31,009 nt of DNA from Puniceicoccaceae bacterium (lineage in GTDB: Bacteria; Verrucomicrobiota; Verrucomicrobiae; Opitutales; Coraliomargaritaceae): assembly GCA_902516225.1 (NCBI GenBank), contig CABXXS010000010.1:1-31009 (forward strand). The letters run 5' to 3'. The number at the start of each line of letters is the position of its first letter. Positions within the stretch are counted from its first letter, which is position 1. The notes beneath the pieces are model-generated. The model was not told where the DNA came from and did no database searches. It was given only the letters and a program-made list of their open reading frames with translations. Shown here piece by piece: positions 1 to 10,007 of this stretch. A program made the position numbers and the translations under genes.

Positions 1-29
1 AAATAACCACGCGCATTATCAAATAATTT

Positions 30-280
30 ATGAAAAAATACTTATTCCATTGTTTCTTCTCCTATCAGTAATTTCTCCTAACACACATTGTGGTAGTTGC
101 GCCGGAAGTGATAAAAAACATTCCCATTCACAGTTTTCAACATCCTGCTGTTCCAGCTCTGGTACTTGCTGCATTAAAAAGAACTCAGATGAAAAAATAG
201 AGCCTATTTCAAATGGGGACAATCCTGTGCAGTTTAAAGTACCTATGTCCAAAATGGCATGTTGTCCTACAGAAGATTAG
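30..280 (+). CDS. Small Cys-rich secreted protein, signal peptide out of frame by one base
   Basis: I do not recognise the family. The frame ending at the TAG at 278-280 encodes about 60 residues after a hydrophobic stretch. It has eight cysteines: one CxxC-like pair (C-G-S-C) and three adjacent CC pairs, plus an H-S-H motif, which suggests metal binding or disulfides. That frame has no good start in the window and is open to the left edge. An ATG at 30 lies in another frame and is followed by six A's (33-38). With one more A the reading becomes M-K-K-I-L-I-P-L-F-L-L-L-S-V-I-S, a textbook signal peptide joined exactly to the Cys-rich body, giving an 83-residue protein. I infer a single-base deletion, a sequencing error or a slippage switch. 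The alternative is that the gene starts left of the window. Function as a periplasmic metal binder is only a guess. Confidence 0.45.
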
Positions 281-374
281 GCCCATCGGTACATTTCTTA
301 TATATTTTTAACTGCCGCTGACTACTGCCGACCGATGTTGGCCCGGGACTCTCTCGAAATAAGAGTAGTTGGCA

Positions 375-1709
375 CTAACTTCTTATAGCCTGCTCAATGC
401 AGTTACTAAGAGAAATTCCATCTCTGTAGTTACCCATAATTTGGAGCCCAGAAAACTTCTTTTCTACATCCTTTATTTGTTTAAGAAATTGCCCGTAGCC
501 TAGATTGTATTGAGGAATAGATTTGTCCCAGTATTTGTGGTGTATGAAGCAGGGTGAATCTTTAATGCCTAGTATTTCCCCTATCTCTGGAAGAACGAGC
601 CGCAGCAGCTCTTCTGTATCAGGAGTAGCTAGTTCAGGTTGCCTATTTCCTCCAACGAAAATTGTCAGTAAAACGTCGTCTTCGGGTGTACGATGTTGAA
701 AAATACTAGAGGGGAAGAGCACTCCGAGTATAGATCGCCTTTCACACTCAGGTACTAGCAGGCCGAAGCCGTCGAGTGGATGCGAGACCTGAGATCTCTT
801 AAAAGCTACATTTAAAACTGATACTGGCGGGTAGTCAATTGCCCCAAGGAATTCTAGTGCGTTGTGTAAAGAAGGCTCGAGAGGAAGCTTCGATAGGCTA
901 TGTGCTGGAGTAGTTAAAATGACTTGATCATAGCTGTACTCGCGGTCGTTCCAATTAATTACCCATTTATCTTGATTTCGTCCTATTGATTCTAGACATA
1001 CACCAGTTTTTACAGATTCACCTAGGGCTTTTGCTAGCAATTGCGGTAACTCTAATAAACCGTTTTTAAAAGAAAGTATACGTTTTTTAAATCGCGGCTT
1101 ATTCTTTTTATGCGTCGCTAGTATCACGTCCAATGCAGCCACTAATAGAATATTATGCCTTTTTTCTAGAGCGTGGATTTTTGGAAAGGCATAACGAAGG
1201 GAAAGACTTTCTGGGTCGCCCGCATAAATTCCTCCTACCATTGGATTTATGGCGTATTCGTAGAGCTCGTTTCCTAAGCGCCTACGAGAGAAGTCTGCAA
1301 TACTCTCTTCGGTTCCAGGATTGATTGTCGGAATGAGTAGTTTCTTAAGGAGCGCAAGCTTCCCAGTTGGTGACCACAGTTTTGTAGTCACAGCCGAGAG
1401 AAGACTCATGGGGACTGTTCTAGGTAGGCCGGCTTTTAGTATAAAGCGCTTTTTAGCATCTACTGAGGCGTATATAGCGCGCTCGGAAAACCCAGGAATA
1501 CTTTTTAGAAAAGCGTCAACTTCATAGCTATTAACCTGTATAGAGTTTGGGCCTTCTTCTGCTAAATAAGCCCCCTCACGGCAACTACATATCGATCCCC
1601 CCACTTGATCGGATCTTTCCAGCACTGTGACCATGTGACCACATTTCCGGAGTTCCCAAGCTCGTGCTAGTGCGGTAATACCAGAGCCTATTATTGCTAT
1701 TTTTTTCAT
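375..1709 (-). CDS. hemG: Protoporphyrinogen/coproporphyrinogen oxidase (FAD)
   Basis: Oxidises protoporphyrinogen IX (or coproporphyrinogen III) to the porphyrin in late heme synthesis, using FAD and normally oxygen. The 444-residue length fits the HemG/HemY/PPO family. The N-terminus has the dinucleotide-binding motif I-I-G-S-G-I-T-A-L (residues 6-14), followed by E-R-S-D-Q-V-G-G and the family-typical E-E-G-P-N-S-I-Q near residues 51-58. The C-terminus has the FAD-contacting G-N-Y-R-D-G-I-S-L-S-N-C-I segment. No signal peptide is seen; family members are peripheral membrane or soluble proteins. It is divergent from the glycosyltransferase across a 184-base AT-rich gap that must hold both promoters. 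No Shine-Dalgarno lies before the ATG at 1709. The sequence cannot separate the protoporphyrin from the coproporphyrin substrate. Confidence 0.9.
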   Translation of the reverse strand: MKKIAIIGSGITALARAWELRKCGHMVTVLERSDQVGGSICSCREGAYLAEEGPNSIQVNSYEVDAFLKSIPGFSERAIYASVDAKKRFILKAGLPRTVPMSLLSAVTTKLWSPTGKLALLKKLLIPTINPGTEESIADFSRRRLGNELYEYAINPMVGGIYAGDPESLSLRYAFPKIHALEKRHNILLVAALDVILATHKKNKPRFKKRILSFKNGLLELPQLLAKALGESVKTGVCLESIGRNQDKWVINWNDREYSYDQVILTTPAHSLSKLPLEPSLHNALEFLGAIDYPPVSVLNVAFKRSQVSHPLDGFGLLVPECERRSILGVLFPSSIFQHRTPEDDVLLTIFVGGNRQPELATPDTEELLRLVLPEIGEILGIKDSPCFIHHKYWDKSIPQYNLGYGQFLKQIKDVEKKFSGLQIMGNYRDGISLSNCIEQAIRS

Positions 1710-1893
1710 TTATTTATGCGCTTAAGTTACCGCATGTAGATGCATTCAGGATTCGTATAACTGATACAAAGTAGCACGTAAAATAAAATTTAGCTAGAGG
1801 AGTCTTAGTAATTTAAAATTAAATAAACGGCATTTGTTTGCTATCGTAAATTGCTTTGCGCTAGTTAAATAGCTGTTACTTATTGCTACTGTA

Positions 1894-3144
1894 ATGAAGG
1901 TCTTGCTTACATCTCATGGTTCGACCGGTGATATTTACCCAGTCATCAGCTTAGGGCATGCTTTAATCAAGGCTGGGCATCAAGTCCGTTTTGCAACCGT
2001 TTCTCTTTTTAGGGAAGAGGTAGAGTCGGCGGGTATTGACTTCGTGAACTTGCCGCCCAATTGGAACCAGGCTGACTTCGCCAGGGTGATGCGTGATCTA
2101 ACGAAGGCGAAAAACGGACTGGATACATTACGTATCATTTATTCAGAGACAGTGCCGTACTTTGATGAGATTATCGATATTCTAAGGAGAGAATTAGAAG
2201 CAGCCGATATTTTTGTTTCGAATTATATCTTTTCTCACTTATGTGTATTGGCTCGTGAGGTAGGAGTGCCTAGCGCGGTAACAACTTTTGCTCACAACAT
2301 AGTCCCTTCTGAAAACTATCCACCCATAGCGTTACCGCGGTTTTTAGCGGTGCCAGAATTTTTTCGTCGGTTCTGGAACCGTGCGCTCTGGAATCTTACC
2401 GATAAAGTTATTTGCTGGCAAATTAATCGCGTAGTCGGCGAGGTATTGCAGCGCAACGGAATCCGAAGATTGGCAAGCTTTGCTCTTGAGCCAGCTGATA
2501 AAATATTGGTGTCGGTCTCGCCAGGGATCTTTGGAAAGGGAAACTTATGGAGTGAGCGTTTCAAATTTAGTGGTTATTTACGCTGGCAGTCGCCAGAGGA
2601 TCTATCGATAAAAGCGCAATTAGATGCCTTTTGCTTAGGCGAGCAGGTGCCTATTCTCACTTTTGGCAGTGTGGCCTTCGACAACGCGAATGATGTAATG
2701 GCGCGTTTTATGCGTCATTGGCCAAGAGAAAAGAAGATAATCATCCAATCTGGTTGGGCGGGCCTTACGATTGAGCATCCGCATTCAAAGGTGTGTTTAG
2801 TTCCCCGTGTCTCGCACGACCAGCTATTTAAATATGCTTCGATGGTTATACACCACGGTGGCGCAGGTACTACAGCGAGCGTTCTTCATGCAGGTGTTCC
2901 TAATATCGTTATCCCACAAATAGGCGACCAGTGGTTTTTTGCCTCTGAGATCAAAAGAATTGGAGTAGGCTTGGAGGTCAAACGTAGAACCTGGCCAGAG
3001 GATTTACCAGAAGCGGTTAGTATTCTAGAAAAAGCAAAAAGTATGCGGCTGCGAGCAACTAAGGTAGCTGAGCTGCTGTCCCGAGAAGACGGTCCCTCTA
3101 GTGCAGTCAGAATATTAGAGTCACTTCTGAATCAAAAGATTTAA
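1894..3144 (+). CDS. GT1-family (UGT/MGT-like) glycosyltransferase
   Basis: A 416-residue GT-B fold glycosyltransferase that should move a sugar from a nucleotide-sugar to a small lipophilic acceptor. The N-terminal half starts with the acceptor-domain signature L-L-T-S-H-G-S-T-G-D-I-Y-P (residues 4-16). The C-terminal donor site has H-H-G-G-A-G-T-T (320-327) and P-Q-I-G-D-Q-W-F-F-A (341-350), where D345-Q346 are the usual donor-sugar contacts. This resembles sterol, macrolide and zeaxanthin glucosyltransferases; the acceptor cannot be read from the sequence. There is no signal peptide. It stands alone, divergent from hemG and convergent with the LysR gene 60 bases downstream, so neighbours do not indicate the pathway. 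The start is the first ATG of the frame that keeps the complete N-terminal motif. Confidence 0.85.
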   Translation: MKVLLTSHGSTGDIYPVISLGHALIKAGHQVRFATVSLFREEVESAGIDFVNLPPNWNQADFARVMRDLTKAKNGLDTLRIIYSETVPYFDEIIDILRRELEAADIFVSNYIFSHLCVLAREVGVPSAVTTFAHNIVPSENYPPIALPRFLAVPEFFRRFWNRALWNLTDKVICWQINRVVGEVLQRNGIRRLASFALEPADKILVSVSPGIFGKGNLWSERFKFSGYLRWQSPEDLSIKAQLDAFCLGEQVPILTFGSVAFDNANDVMARFMRHWPREKKIIIQSGWAGLTIEHPHSKVCLVPRVSHDQLFKYASMVIHHGGAGTTASVLHAGVPNIVIPQIGDQWFFASEIKRIGVGLEVKRRTWPEDLPEAVSILEKAKSMRLRATKVAELLSREDGPSSAVRILESLLNQKI

Positions 3145-3204
3145 TCTTAGCTGATTTCTATGTGCTGCCGTGCTAAACAGTACCAACTTTTGTTTAATTT
3201 ATCC

Positions 3205-4113
3205 TTAGTCAGCTGCTTTTTCCAGACTGTTTAAGTCTTTTGAGGTAAGTAGGCTTATGAGCTTTTTCATCGCAGGCGTTAGAACGCGGCCTTTCCGGTG
3301 CATTAGCGCGAGTGGTCTTTTATAGACCTTATCCTTGAAATTGATAACTTTCAGTAAACCTTGGGCTTCTTCTCGTGTTACGGTAGTCTGAGGTAATATT
3401 GCTATACCAGCATTAATTTCGACAGCTCGTTTTACTGTTTCTACGTTATCGAATTCCATGACAGGCTCCATTTCAATATTCGCTTCACGGAAGATTTTAT
3501 CGGTTGCTTTGCGGGTTGGGATATCTGGCTCAAAACCTATGAACTTCTGAGTGGCGATCTCCTCAAGGGTCACCTCTTTTTTGTCAGCTAGCTGGTGCTC
3601 TGGGCTAACGACTAGGATCAGAACATCATCGTGAAAAGGTAGGAATTCGAGTTGTTTATGTTTCTGAGGATAAGCAACGAGTCCTAATTCGATAGAATTA
3701 GTTAATATATCCTCATATACATTATTGGCACGACGGTATTCAACGCGAATATTAACATCTGGATATTTGCTGAGAAAAGCTTTCACGTAAGGCGGCAGTT
3801 CGTGCAGTCCTATGCTATAGACCGTGGAAATATGAATTGTGCCACTTATGACTTTCTTCATTTCCTGCAGTTCACTATTGAGCTTGTCGTAGAGGTAGAG
3901 AATCTCTCTCGCAGATTCATAAAGTTTTTGACCCTCGCGCGTAAGGCGAAATTGTTTTTGGCTACGATCAACAATCAATATGCTAAAGAATTTTTCCATA
4001 GCCCTTAATTGCTGGCTTACAGCGGACTGGGTAATGCCGTTTAACTTTGCAGCCCTAGAGAAACTTTCAGTCTCAACTAAATCTGAGAATATTTTGAAAT
4101 TTTCAATATGCAT
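3205..4113 (-). CDS. LysR-family transcriptional regulator
   Basis: A 302-residue LysR-type regulator of normal length. Residues 1-60 form the winged helix-turn-helix, with the family pattern F-S-R-A-A-K-L-N-G-I-T-Q-S-A-V-S-Q-Q-L (18-36) and R-L-T-R-E-G (56-61). A linker helix follows, then a periplasmic-binding-protein-like effector domain (about 90-295) with typical blocks G-T-I-H-I-S-T and A-V-E-I-N-A-G-I-A-I-L-P. It most resembles the CysL/CbbR-like side of the family by memory; the effector is unknown. It is transcribed away from yggS across a 92-base gap containing a T-N11-A dyad, so it may control itself and perhaps yggS. No Shine-Dalgarno is present. Confidence 0.9.
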   Translation of the reverse strand: MHIENFKIFSDLVETESFSRAAKLNGITQSAVSQQLRAMEKFFSILIVDRSQKQFRLTREGQKLYESAREILYLYDKLNSELQEMKKVISGTIHISTVYSIGLHELPPYVKAFLSKYPDVNIRVEYRRANNVYEDILTNSIELGLVAYPQKHKQLEFLPFHDDVLILVVSPEHQLADKKEVTLEEIATQKFIGFEPDIPTRKATDKIFREANIEMEPVMEFDNVETVKRAVEINAGIAILPQTTVTREEAQGLLKVINFKDKVYKRPLALMHRKGRVLTPAMKKLISLLTSKDLNSLEKAAD

Positions 4114-4123
4114 TTTATAATGT

Positions 4124-4138
4124 ATAAATATCTCTTAT
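4124..4138. promoter_or_regulatory. Possible LysR operator (T-N11-A dyad)
   Basis: The 15-base sequence ATAAATATCTCTTAT contains ATAA-N7-TTAT, which is an interrupted dyad with the T-N11-A spacing used by LysR-type regulators. It lies 11 bases upstream of the LysR start codon, in the gap shared with yggS, where such operators usually sit. The region is AT-rich, so a chance dyad is quite possible. Confidence 0.35.
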
Positions 4139-4205
4139 TGGAAATCAATGTTAATTAAAGCTCAGCTTATTTAATACCTAATTTTCACAAAACCACTCAT
4201 ATCTA

Positions 4206-4901
4206 ATGATCGATTTTACAACTTTTGAACAAAATTTAGCGACCCTGCAGCGACGAATTGTTCTTTCCTGCCAGAAGTGTGGACGTTCGGTTGATTCAGT
4301 GAAACTCTTGCCAGTCACGAAGAATCATCCATTGGATGCTGTTGATTTTTCGCTTCGCTGCGGTTTAGAATCGGTTGGTGAGAATCGTGTCCAAGAGGCT
4401 GCCGATAAGCGCAGCTCATACCCTGTGCCAGTATTTTGGGAGCTTATCGGACATTTACAGTCCAATAAAGCACAACATGCGGTAGCCACCTTTGATCGCA
4501 TACAGTCGGTTGACTCGCTAAAGCTTTTGCGGCGCCTAGATCGTTTTTCTGGAGAACTGGGAAAACAATTACCCATACTCCTGCAGTTTAACACGGGTGA
4601 AGATCCCAATAAATATGGATTTGCTGCCTGTGATGCTGGCCAAGCACTGGAAACTGCTCTAAATGCTGATAATTTGCAGGTGGATGGTCTGATGACAATC
4701 GCTCCGCTCGACGAAGATCCAGAGGTGGCTAGAGTCGCTTTTGAAAAACTCAGGGATTTGCGCGATCGATTGGTTGAGCGCTTCAGCCTACCATTGAATG
4801 AACTTTCTATGGGTATGACCCAGGATTTAGAAGCGGCGATTGAGGCTGGTTCGACTCAGATACGTGTTGGCACGGCGCTTTTTGGAGCGCGTACTTACTA
4901 A
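4206..4901 (+). CDS. yggS: YggS/PLPBP-family pyridoxal phosphate homeostasis protein
   Basis: Cytosolic single-domain TIM-barrel protein that binds PLP and buffers the vitamin B6 and amino-acid pools; it is not known to be a classical enzyme. The 231-residue length is normal. The PLP-binding lysine is K39 in L-P-V-T-K-N-H-P. Other family marks are G-E-N-R-V-Q-E (about 58-64), I-G-H-L-Q-S-N-K and the C-terminal phosphate-binding stretch L-S-M-G-M-T-Q-D-L followed by G-S-T-Q-I-R-V-G-T-A-L-F-G. It is divergent from the LysR gene and followed after 88 bases by smc on the same strand, with no clear terminator between, so they may be co-transcribed. No Shine-Dalgarno precedes the ATG. Confidence 0.92.
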   Translation: MIDFTTFEQNLATLQRRIVLSCQKCGRSVDSVKLLPVTKNHPLDAVDFSLRCGLESVGENRVQEAADKRSSYPVPVFWELIGHLQSNKAQHAVATFDRIQSVDSLKLLRRLDRFSGELGKQLPILLQFNTGEDPNKYGFAACDAGQALETALNADNLQVDGLMTIAPLDEDPEVARVAFEKLRDLRDRLVERFSLPLNELSMGMTQDLEAAIEAGSTQIRVGTALFGARTY

Positions 4902-4989
4902 TAGACTCTTTTTAAGTTGCGGCAGCTTCACCAGCTCTTTCTTCTATTCGCACTTTATGCCCTACTATAGCAACTCTCTTATTTAAATC

Positions 4990-7900
4990 ATGTATCTTAA
5001 AGAAATAATTATAAGTGGCTTTAAGAGTTTTGCCGACCGCACTCGACTGGATTTACGCCAAGGGGTCACTGCGGTTGTTGGTCCTAATGGCTGTGGTAAG
5101 AGTAATATAGTCGATGCGATTCGCTGGGTACTTGGAGAGCAAAGTGCCAAAGCCTTACGCGGGTCCTCTATGCAGGATGTTATTTTTGAGGGCACAGATA
5201 AGCGTAAGGCCTTGCCCACTTGTGAGGTCACGCTGACTTTTACCGACTGCGAGGCTGAATTGGGAACGCTCTTTAATGAAGTCGCGATCTCTAGACGAGT
5301 TACCCGAGACGGAAGTAGTGATTATTATATTAATGGAAAAGTATCTCGTCTGAAAGATATTCAGCGCCTCTTTGCGAATACTGGGGTGGGTCGAGTGTCT
5401 TACTCATTCATGCTTCAAGGTCAGATCGATCAGATTCTTTCGACTAATCCTGGCGAGCGGCGAACCATTTTCGAAGAAGCTGCTGGCATCACTCTTTATA
5501 AAGCGCAGCGTAAAGAAGCACTGAACAAACTTGCGCTCGTCGATACCAACCTCGCTCGAGTCACTGACGTGATCGAGGAGGTCTCTAGGCAGATCGGATC
5601 TCTTAAGCGACAAGCTAGCAAGGCGCTGCGCTATCAACGTATTAAACACCGGCTTACGCACCTTGACATAGCCTTTAATGCCCACCGGCACTTTGTTCTC
5701 GATGAGTCGATACAGGAGCTGACAGGACAAGCCACGCAATTACGAGATAAAGTAGAGTCGCAGACAGGCTCACTCGAGCGGGACGAGGCTATATTATTAG
5801 AAAAGAAATCTGAGCGTAATGAACTTTCACAGAAGATGGAAGAACTGCAACAGCGCGCATATAACCTTCGTTCTGAGAAGGACAACGCGGACAATCAGTC
5901 TGAATTCGCTGCTTTGCGTAGCAAAGATATGGAATCTCGTACAGGAGACCTCAAAAAAGAGATTTCAGGCCTTGAATTAGAGGTATCTGAACTAGCTCAA
6001 CGTGCTAAGGATGAGTCAGAAAATAAACAAATGCAACTTGGTGTGGTCGATGATTCTGATCGTATCTTTCGTGAGCGAAATAACGAACTCATTGAGGTTC
6101 AAGATAAATTATTGGCGATGGAAAGCGAACTTCAAAAAAGTCGCCAAGATGTGCTTCATGTCGAAAATCGGATTAATAGATCACGCTCTAGGTGTACGAC
6201 TCTAGAAGTTGATCTAAAGACTTATCAAGTAAAGCACGCTTCGCTTACCGAGAACATTTCTAGTCTCTCTGAAGAAATTGTCCTTTTAGAAAAGGGACTC
6301 TCAGATATTGAGCGAATTCTCCATAAACGACGTACTGAGGAAGAAGAGAGTGAATCTTCAGTTCAAGCAGCTCGTAGCGATTCACGAATGGTATTAAGCC
6401 AGTTTCGTAGCCTGCAGGAGAGCATACAGAAGCAGGATAGGGGTATTGCCCAGAAGACTGCACAGCTCAATGTACTAGAGGAATTGCAAGCCAAGTTCGA
6501 AGGTTTTGGTGAGGGTGCAAAGGCGATTCTAGGGGATAAGTTAGGTCAAATTGTTACTAAAGAAAGCGTTTCCATTATTTCCAAAGAATTGAGTGTTGAT
6601 GCAGCTCATACGACCGCCCTAGAAACACTATTGGGCTCAGCCGCAGATGCACTGTATATTGGCGATTCCGAAAAAGCGCTTTCCGTTATTGGTAAGTTAG
6701 ACGCGGAGCTTTTAGGTCGAGTCTGTTTACAGATTGACCTAAAGCCTTCAAATTCGGTGGCTAATGTTGAATTGCCGGCTAGTATAATCGCGGCTCAATC
6801 GGTTGTACGAGTGGGCGCTTCTGATTTACAAGGTCCTGTTAATCGTCTATTAAAAAACTGTTATTTTGCAGATAGTCTCGAGCATTTTATAGAATTTTGG
6901 AGAAAAAACCCTGATTTTAATTTTTTCTTGGTTTCTACTAGTGGCGGTGAGATTATTGACTGTAGGGGGCTTATCCACGGTGGGCGAACCAGTGGAAAGA
7001 AGTCTTCCAGTGTTCTAGAACGCGAATCTTCTATTCGCCGTCTGCGTGAAGAGATTAATGAGGAACGTGAAGCGCTCAATGCCTTACGCGAGCAAGCTAC
7101 TGTGCTTGAGGAGCGCCGCACTGCGACTGAAGCGACTGTCGATGCTAAGCTTAAAAGGCAAAGTGAACTCGCAAGTGAAGTATCCGCGCTTGTTACTGAA
7201 GAGCGTAATCAAGTTCAGAAGATTGAGCATAATGCACGAAGCCGCGCAGATTTTGAAGACGAGATCGCTCGTCTGGATGTGCATCATGGTGATTCGGTTT
7301 CTGAGTTGGAAACTGCTCAATCGGATCTGACCGCCGCTGAGCAGAACTTAAAGAATGAGCGCCAAGTTGGGAGCAATTTAGAAGCGGCTATTGATCACGC
7401 ACGCACGCAGCGCGACGAACAACGTGAAATCCTATCTAATGTGCGCTTAGAATTAGCGGAGAAAAAGCAGCGCCTTGATTCAGTCGATCGCTCTCTCGGT
7501 GATGTTAGGCAAGAGACGACAAATCTTCAGAGCCAAATTTTACGGCGTAATCAAGAAATCGATACAATTAACGAGCAGATTATCCAGCTAAAGCAAAACA
7601 GCGCCAGCGAACAGTCTAAAAGCGAAGAATTAGACAAGACTTTGCTTATCACTACAGATCAGTTAAAGGAAGATCGCTTACACCTTAAAGAGTTAGATGC
7701 ATTCATAAGTGATATTGATAACGGACTCTCTGGTCGTCGCAGCGAAAGCCGCTCATCAGACCAAGATTTAAATAAACTTGAGGTTCGCCTCGCCGAGGCG
7801 CGTTCGCAGCTTGGTTTTATACTAAGCTCTTCACAGAATGACTATCAAATCGACCTCTCTGAAGTTGATTGGAAGGCCGAGCTATGGGAAGGTAATGTCG

Positions 7901-8679
7901 AGTTCGAGAAGCGAGTTAATTTGGACGAGCACGATGATCCAGATCAATTAGCTGCGCAACCAAAATTAGAGCGACGTGATCCGACGGAGGCTGAACTAGC
8001 AGAGATGGATTTAACTGATTGGTCGACGATCGAGAAAGAAGTAGGAGAACTCAAGGGACGAATTGCCAATATGGGACCTGTAAATCTCGAAGCGATCAGT
8101 GAATACAGTGATCTTAAGGAGCGATATGACTTTCTCAAAGGCCAAAGCGAAGACTTATGGAACTCTAAAAATAAGCTTGTTCAGACTATTGATGAGATTA
8201 ACGAAACCTCGCAGACTCTCTTCAGTGAAACTTTTGAACAGGTTCGTAAAAACTTTGCTTTCACCTACGAAAAGATTTCCGGTGGCGGCGAGTCGGACCT
8301 TGTTTTAGTCGACTCTGAGGATCCGCTTGAGTCCGGCATCGACATTATTGCGCGACCTCCAGGGACGCGTCTGAAGAATGTCACACTCCTTTCTGGTGGT
8401 CAGCGTACTATGACTGCAGTAGCTCTTCTCTTCGCCATTTATATGGTAAAGCCTAGCCCATTCTGCGTACTAGACGAGATTGATGCTGCACTAGATGATG
8501 CTAATATCGGCCGATTCTGCGATACTCTAAGTGGCTTCACTGATAAATCGCAATTCCTCATTATTACGCATAATAAGCGTACAATATCGAATGCTGACAC
8601 CGTCTTTGGTGTCACTATGCCAGAAAAGGGTGTCTCCAATCTGGTTTCTATGCGCTTCAATGATGGAAATAAGCGCTAG
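4990..8679 (+). CDS. smc: Chromosome condensin SMC
   Basis: A 1229-residue structural-maintenance-of-chromosomes ATPase that works with ScpA/ScpB in loop extrusion and chromosome segregation. The N-terminal head has Walker A G-P-N-G-C-G-K-S (31-38) and then [12 protein letters not shown]. Long heptad-rich coiled coils flank a hinge around residues 500-670, which includes the glycine-rich L-I-H-G-G-R-T-S-G. The C-terminal head has the signature L-S-G-G-Q-R-T-M-T (1134-1142), Walker [13 protein letters not shown] (1158-1169) and the switch histidine in I-I-T-H-N. Most SMCs have LSGGE there, so the Q is notable. An acidic segment around residues 960-1015 precedes the conserved N-M-G-P-V-N-L-E-A. 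No partner gene is adjacent. Confidence 0.95.
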   Translation: MYLKEIIISGFKSFADRTRLDLRQGVTAVVGPNGCGKSNIVDAIRWVLGEQSAKALRGSSMQDVIFEGTDKRKALPTCEVTLTFTDCEAELGTLFNEVAISRRVTRDGSSDYYINGKVSRLKDIQRLFANTGVGRVSYSFMLQGQIDQILSTNPGERRTIFEEAAGITLYKAQRKEALNKLALVDTNLARVTDVIEEVSRQIGSLKRQASKALRYQRIKHRLTHLDIAFNAHRHFVLDESIQELTGQATQLRDKVESQTGSLERDEAILLEKKSERNELSQKMEELQQRAYNLRSEKDNADNQSEFAALRSKDMESRTGDLKKEISGLELEVSELAQRAKDESENKQMQLGVVDDSDRIFRERNNELIEVQDKLLAMESELQKSRQDVLHVENRINRSRSRCTTLEVDLKTYQVKHASLTENISSLSEEIVLLEKGLSDIERILHKRRTEEEESESSVQAARSDSRMVLSQFRSLQESIQKQDRGIAQKTAQLNVLEELQAKFEGFGEGAKAILGDKLGQIVTKESVSIISKELSVDAAHTTALETLLGSAADALYIGDSEKALSVIGKLDAELLGRVCLQIDLKPSNSVANVELPASIIAAQSVVRVGASDLQGPVNRLLKNCYFADSLEHFIEFWRKNPDFNFFLVSTSGGEIIDCRGLIHGGRTSGKKSSSVLERESSIRRLREEINEEREALNALREQATVLEERRTATEATVDAKLKRQSELASEVSALVTEERNQVQKIEHNARSRADFEDEIARLDVHHGDSVSELETAQSDLTAAEQNLKNERQVGSNLEAAIDHARTQRDEQREILSNVRLELAEKKQRLDSVDRSLGDVRQETTNLQSQILRRNQEIDTINEQIIQLKQNSASEQSKSEELDKTLLITTDQLKEDRLHLKELDAFISDIDNGLSGRRSESRSSDQDLNKLEVRLAEARSQLGFILSSSQNDYQIDLSEVDWKAELWEGNVEFEKRVNLDEHDDPDQLAAQPKLERRDPTEAELAEMDLTDWSTIEKEVGELKGRIANMGPVNLEAISEYSDLKERYDFLKGQSEDLWNSKNKLVQTIDEINETSQTLFSETFEQVRKNFAFTYEKISGGGESDLVLVDSEDPLESGIDIIARPPGTRLKNVTLLSGGQRTMTAVALLFAIYMVKPSPFCVLDEIDAALDDANIGRFCDTLSGFTDKSQFLIITHNKRTISNADTVFGVTMPEKGVSNLVSMRFNDGNKR

Positions 8680-8721
8680 AAAATAGCCACTTTAATGAGC
8701 CTAGTCCCTGATCGCTTCTAA

Positions 8722-9876
8722 TTAGCTACTTGTATCTTGTATTTTGGTAAAGGCCCAGTCTAGCCAAGGCAAAAGTGCTTTGATGTCAGCTGTATCCACG
8801 GTGGCTCCGCCCCATATACGCAGGCCTGCAGGCGCGTCTCGATAGCTTCCAAAGTCATAGCCTACGTCTTCATTTTCGAGCAGACTTACTATCTGATTGG
8901 CCTTGTTCGCTTGTTCATCAACGGGGAGTGCTTGATACCATTCGGCTGTGATTTTAAGGCAGATTGAGGTATTAGAAACGGTGGCTGGATCTTCAGCTAG
9001 GAAGTCAATCCATTCAGTTTGGGCTACCCAGTCAGAGATGGCCTTGAGATTTGCTTCGGAACGTTTGATCAGTTCAGAGAGCCCTCCTATAGACTCAGCC
9101 CAGCGCAGTCCATCGACTGCATCTTCCACGCACAGTAAAGATACAGTGTTGATAGTTGCTCCCCTGAAAATTCCATCGATCAATTTACCGCCCTTGGTCA
9201 TACGAAAGATTTTAGGTAAGGGCCAATCGGGTGTGTACGTTTCCAAGCGATCAATTGCTCGAGGGCTAAGAACTATCATGCCGTGGGCACCTTCGCCACC
9301 CATGACTTTTTGCCAGGACCAGGTCACAACATCTAGCTTTGTAAAATCGATATCCATCGCAAAGACCGCAGAGGTAGCATCGCAAATAGTAAGACCCTTT
9401 CTTTGGGAGGGGATCCAGTCTAGATTAGGCACTTTTACCCCGGATGTGGTACCATTATAGGTAAAGACAACATCGTTTTCGCAGTTTACTTTGGAAAAAT
9501 CGGGTAGTTGTCCGTATTCGGCTATGTGATGATTTACATCTTGGAGTTTTAATTGTTTGATCGCGTCTGTCACCCAACCAGAGCCGAATGATTCCCACGC
9601 ACACATTTCCACGCCACGTTCACCGAGGAGTGACCACATGGCCATCTCTACGGCACCAGTATCAGAGGCAGGAACTATGCCGCAGACATAGCCTTCCGGC
9701 AGCCCAAGAATATTCGATGAGCGGTCGATGACCTCTTGGATGCGGGCCTTAGCCGGTTTAGCGCGGTGAGATCGACCGACGATGGCGCCTTTGAGCGCAT
9801 CTAGTGACCATCCTGGGCGCTTACAGCAAGGACCTGATGAAAAGAAAGGACGATTTGGCTTTATATTAGGTTTCAT
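8722..9876 (-). CDS. serC: Phosphoserine aminotransferase
   Basis: PLP enzyme that converts 3-phosphohydroxypyruvate plus glutamate to phosphoserine in serine synthesis. The 384-residue length and motifs match the SerC subgroup seen in alphaproteobacteria and some archaea: [13 protein letters not shown] (11-23), [14 protein letters not shown] (68-81), the cofactor aspartate D166 in I-C-D-A-T-S-A, and the Schiff-base lysine K190 in [14 protein letters not shown]. The C-terminus has G-L-R-I-W-G-G-A. The gene is convergent with smc (42-base gap) and lies 131 bases downstream of the glycosylase gene on the same strand; no serA or serB is nearby. No Shine-Dalgarno precedes the ATG. Confidence 0.93.
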   Translation of the reverse strand: MKPNIKPNRPFFSSGPCCKRPGWSLDALKGAIVGRSHRAKPAKARIQEVIDRSSNILGLPEGYVCGIVPASDTGAVEMAMWSLLGERGVEMCAWESFGSGWVTDAIKQLKLQDVNHHIAEYGQLPDFSKVNCENDVVFTYNGTTSGVKVPNLDWIPSQRKGLTICDATSAVFAMDIDFTKLDVVTWSWQKVMGGEGAHGMIVLSPRAIDRLETYTPDWPLPKIFRMTKGGKLIDGIFRGATINTVSLLCVEDAVDGLRWAESIGGLSELIKRSEANLKAISDWVAQTEWIDFLAEDPATVSNTSICLKITAEWYQALPVDEQANKANQIVSLLENEDVGYDFGSYRDAPAGLRIWGGATVDTADIKALLPWLDWAFTKIQDTSS

Positions 9877-10007
9877 GATAAGTGGTATTTAACATAGGAT
9901 CCCATCGAGGGTTGTCCACATAAGTTATGGGAGATTTTTTGTTGAGGTCAGAAAAATATATCACACAAAAGTATGAATCTTCTGTTCTTGGGCTCCGAGT
10001 AATTACT

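Noticed and set aside
8948..9460. Long plus-strand frame of 170 codons
   Set aside because: It lies wholly inside serC on the other strand, and serC has all its catalytic motifs.
9914..9922. TTGTCCACA resembles a DnaA box
   Set aside because: It is a single copy with one mismatch to the consensus, without an AT-rich cluster or dnaA/dnaN nearby.
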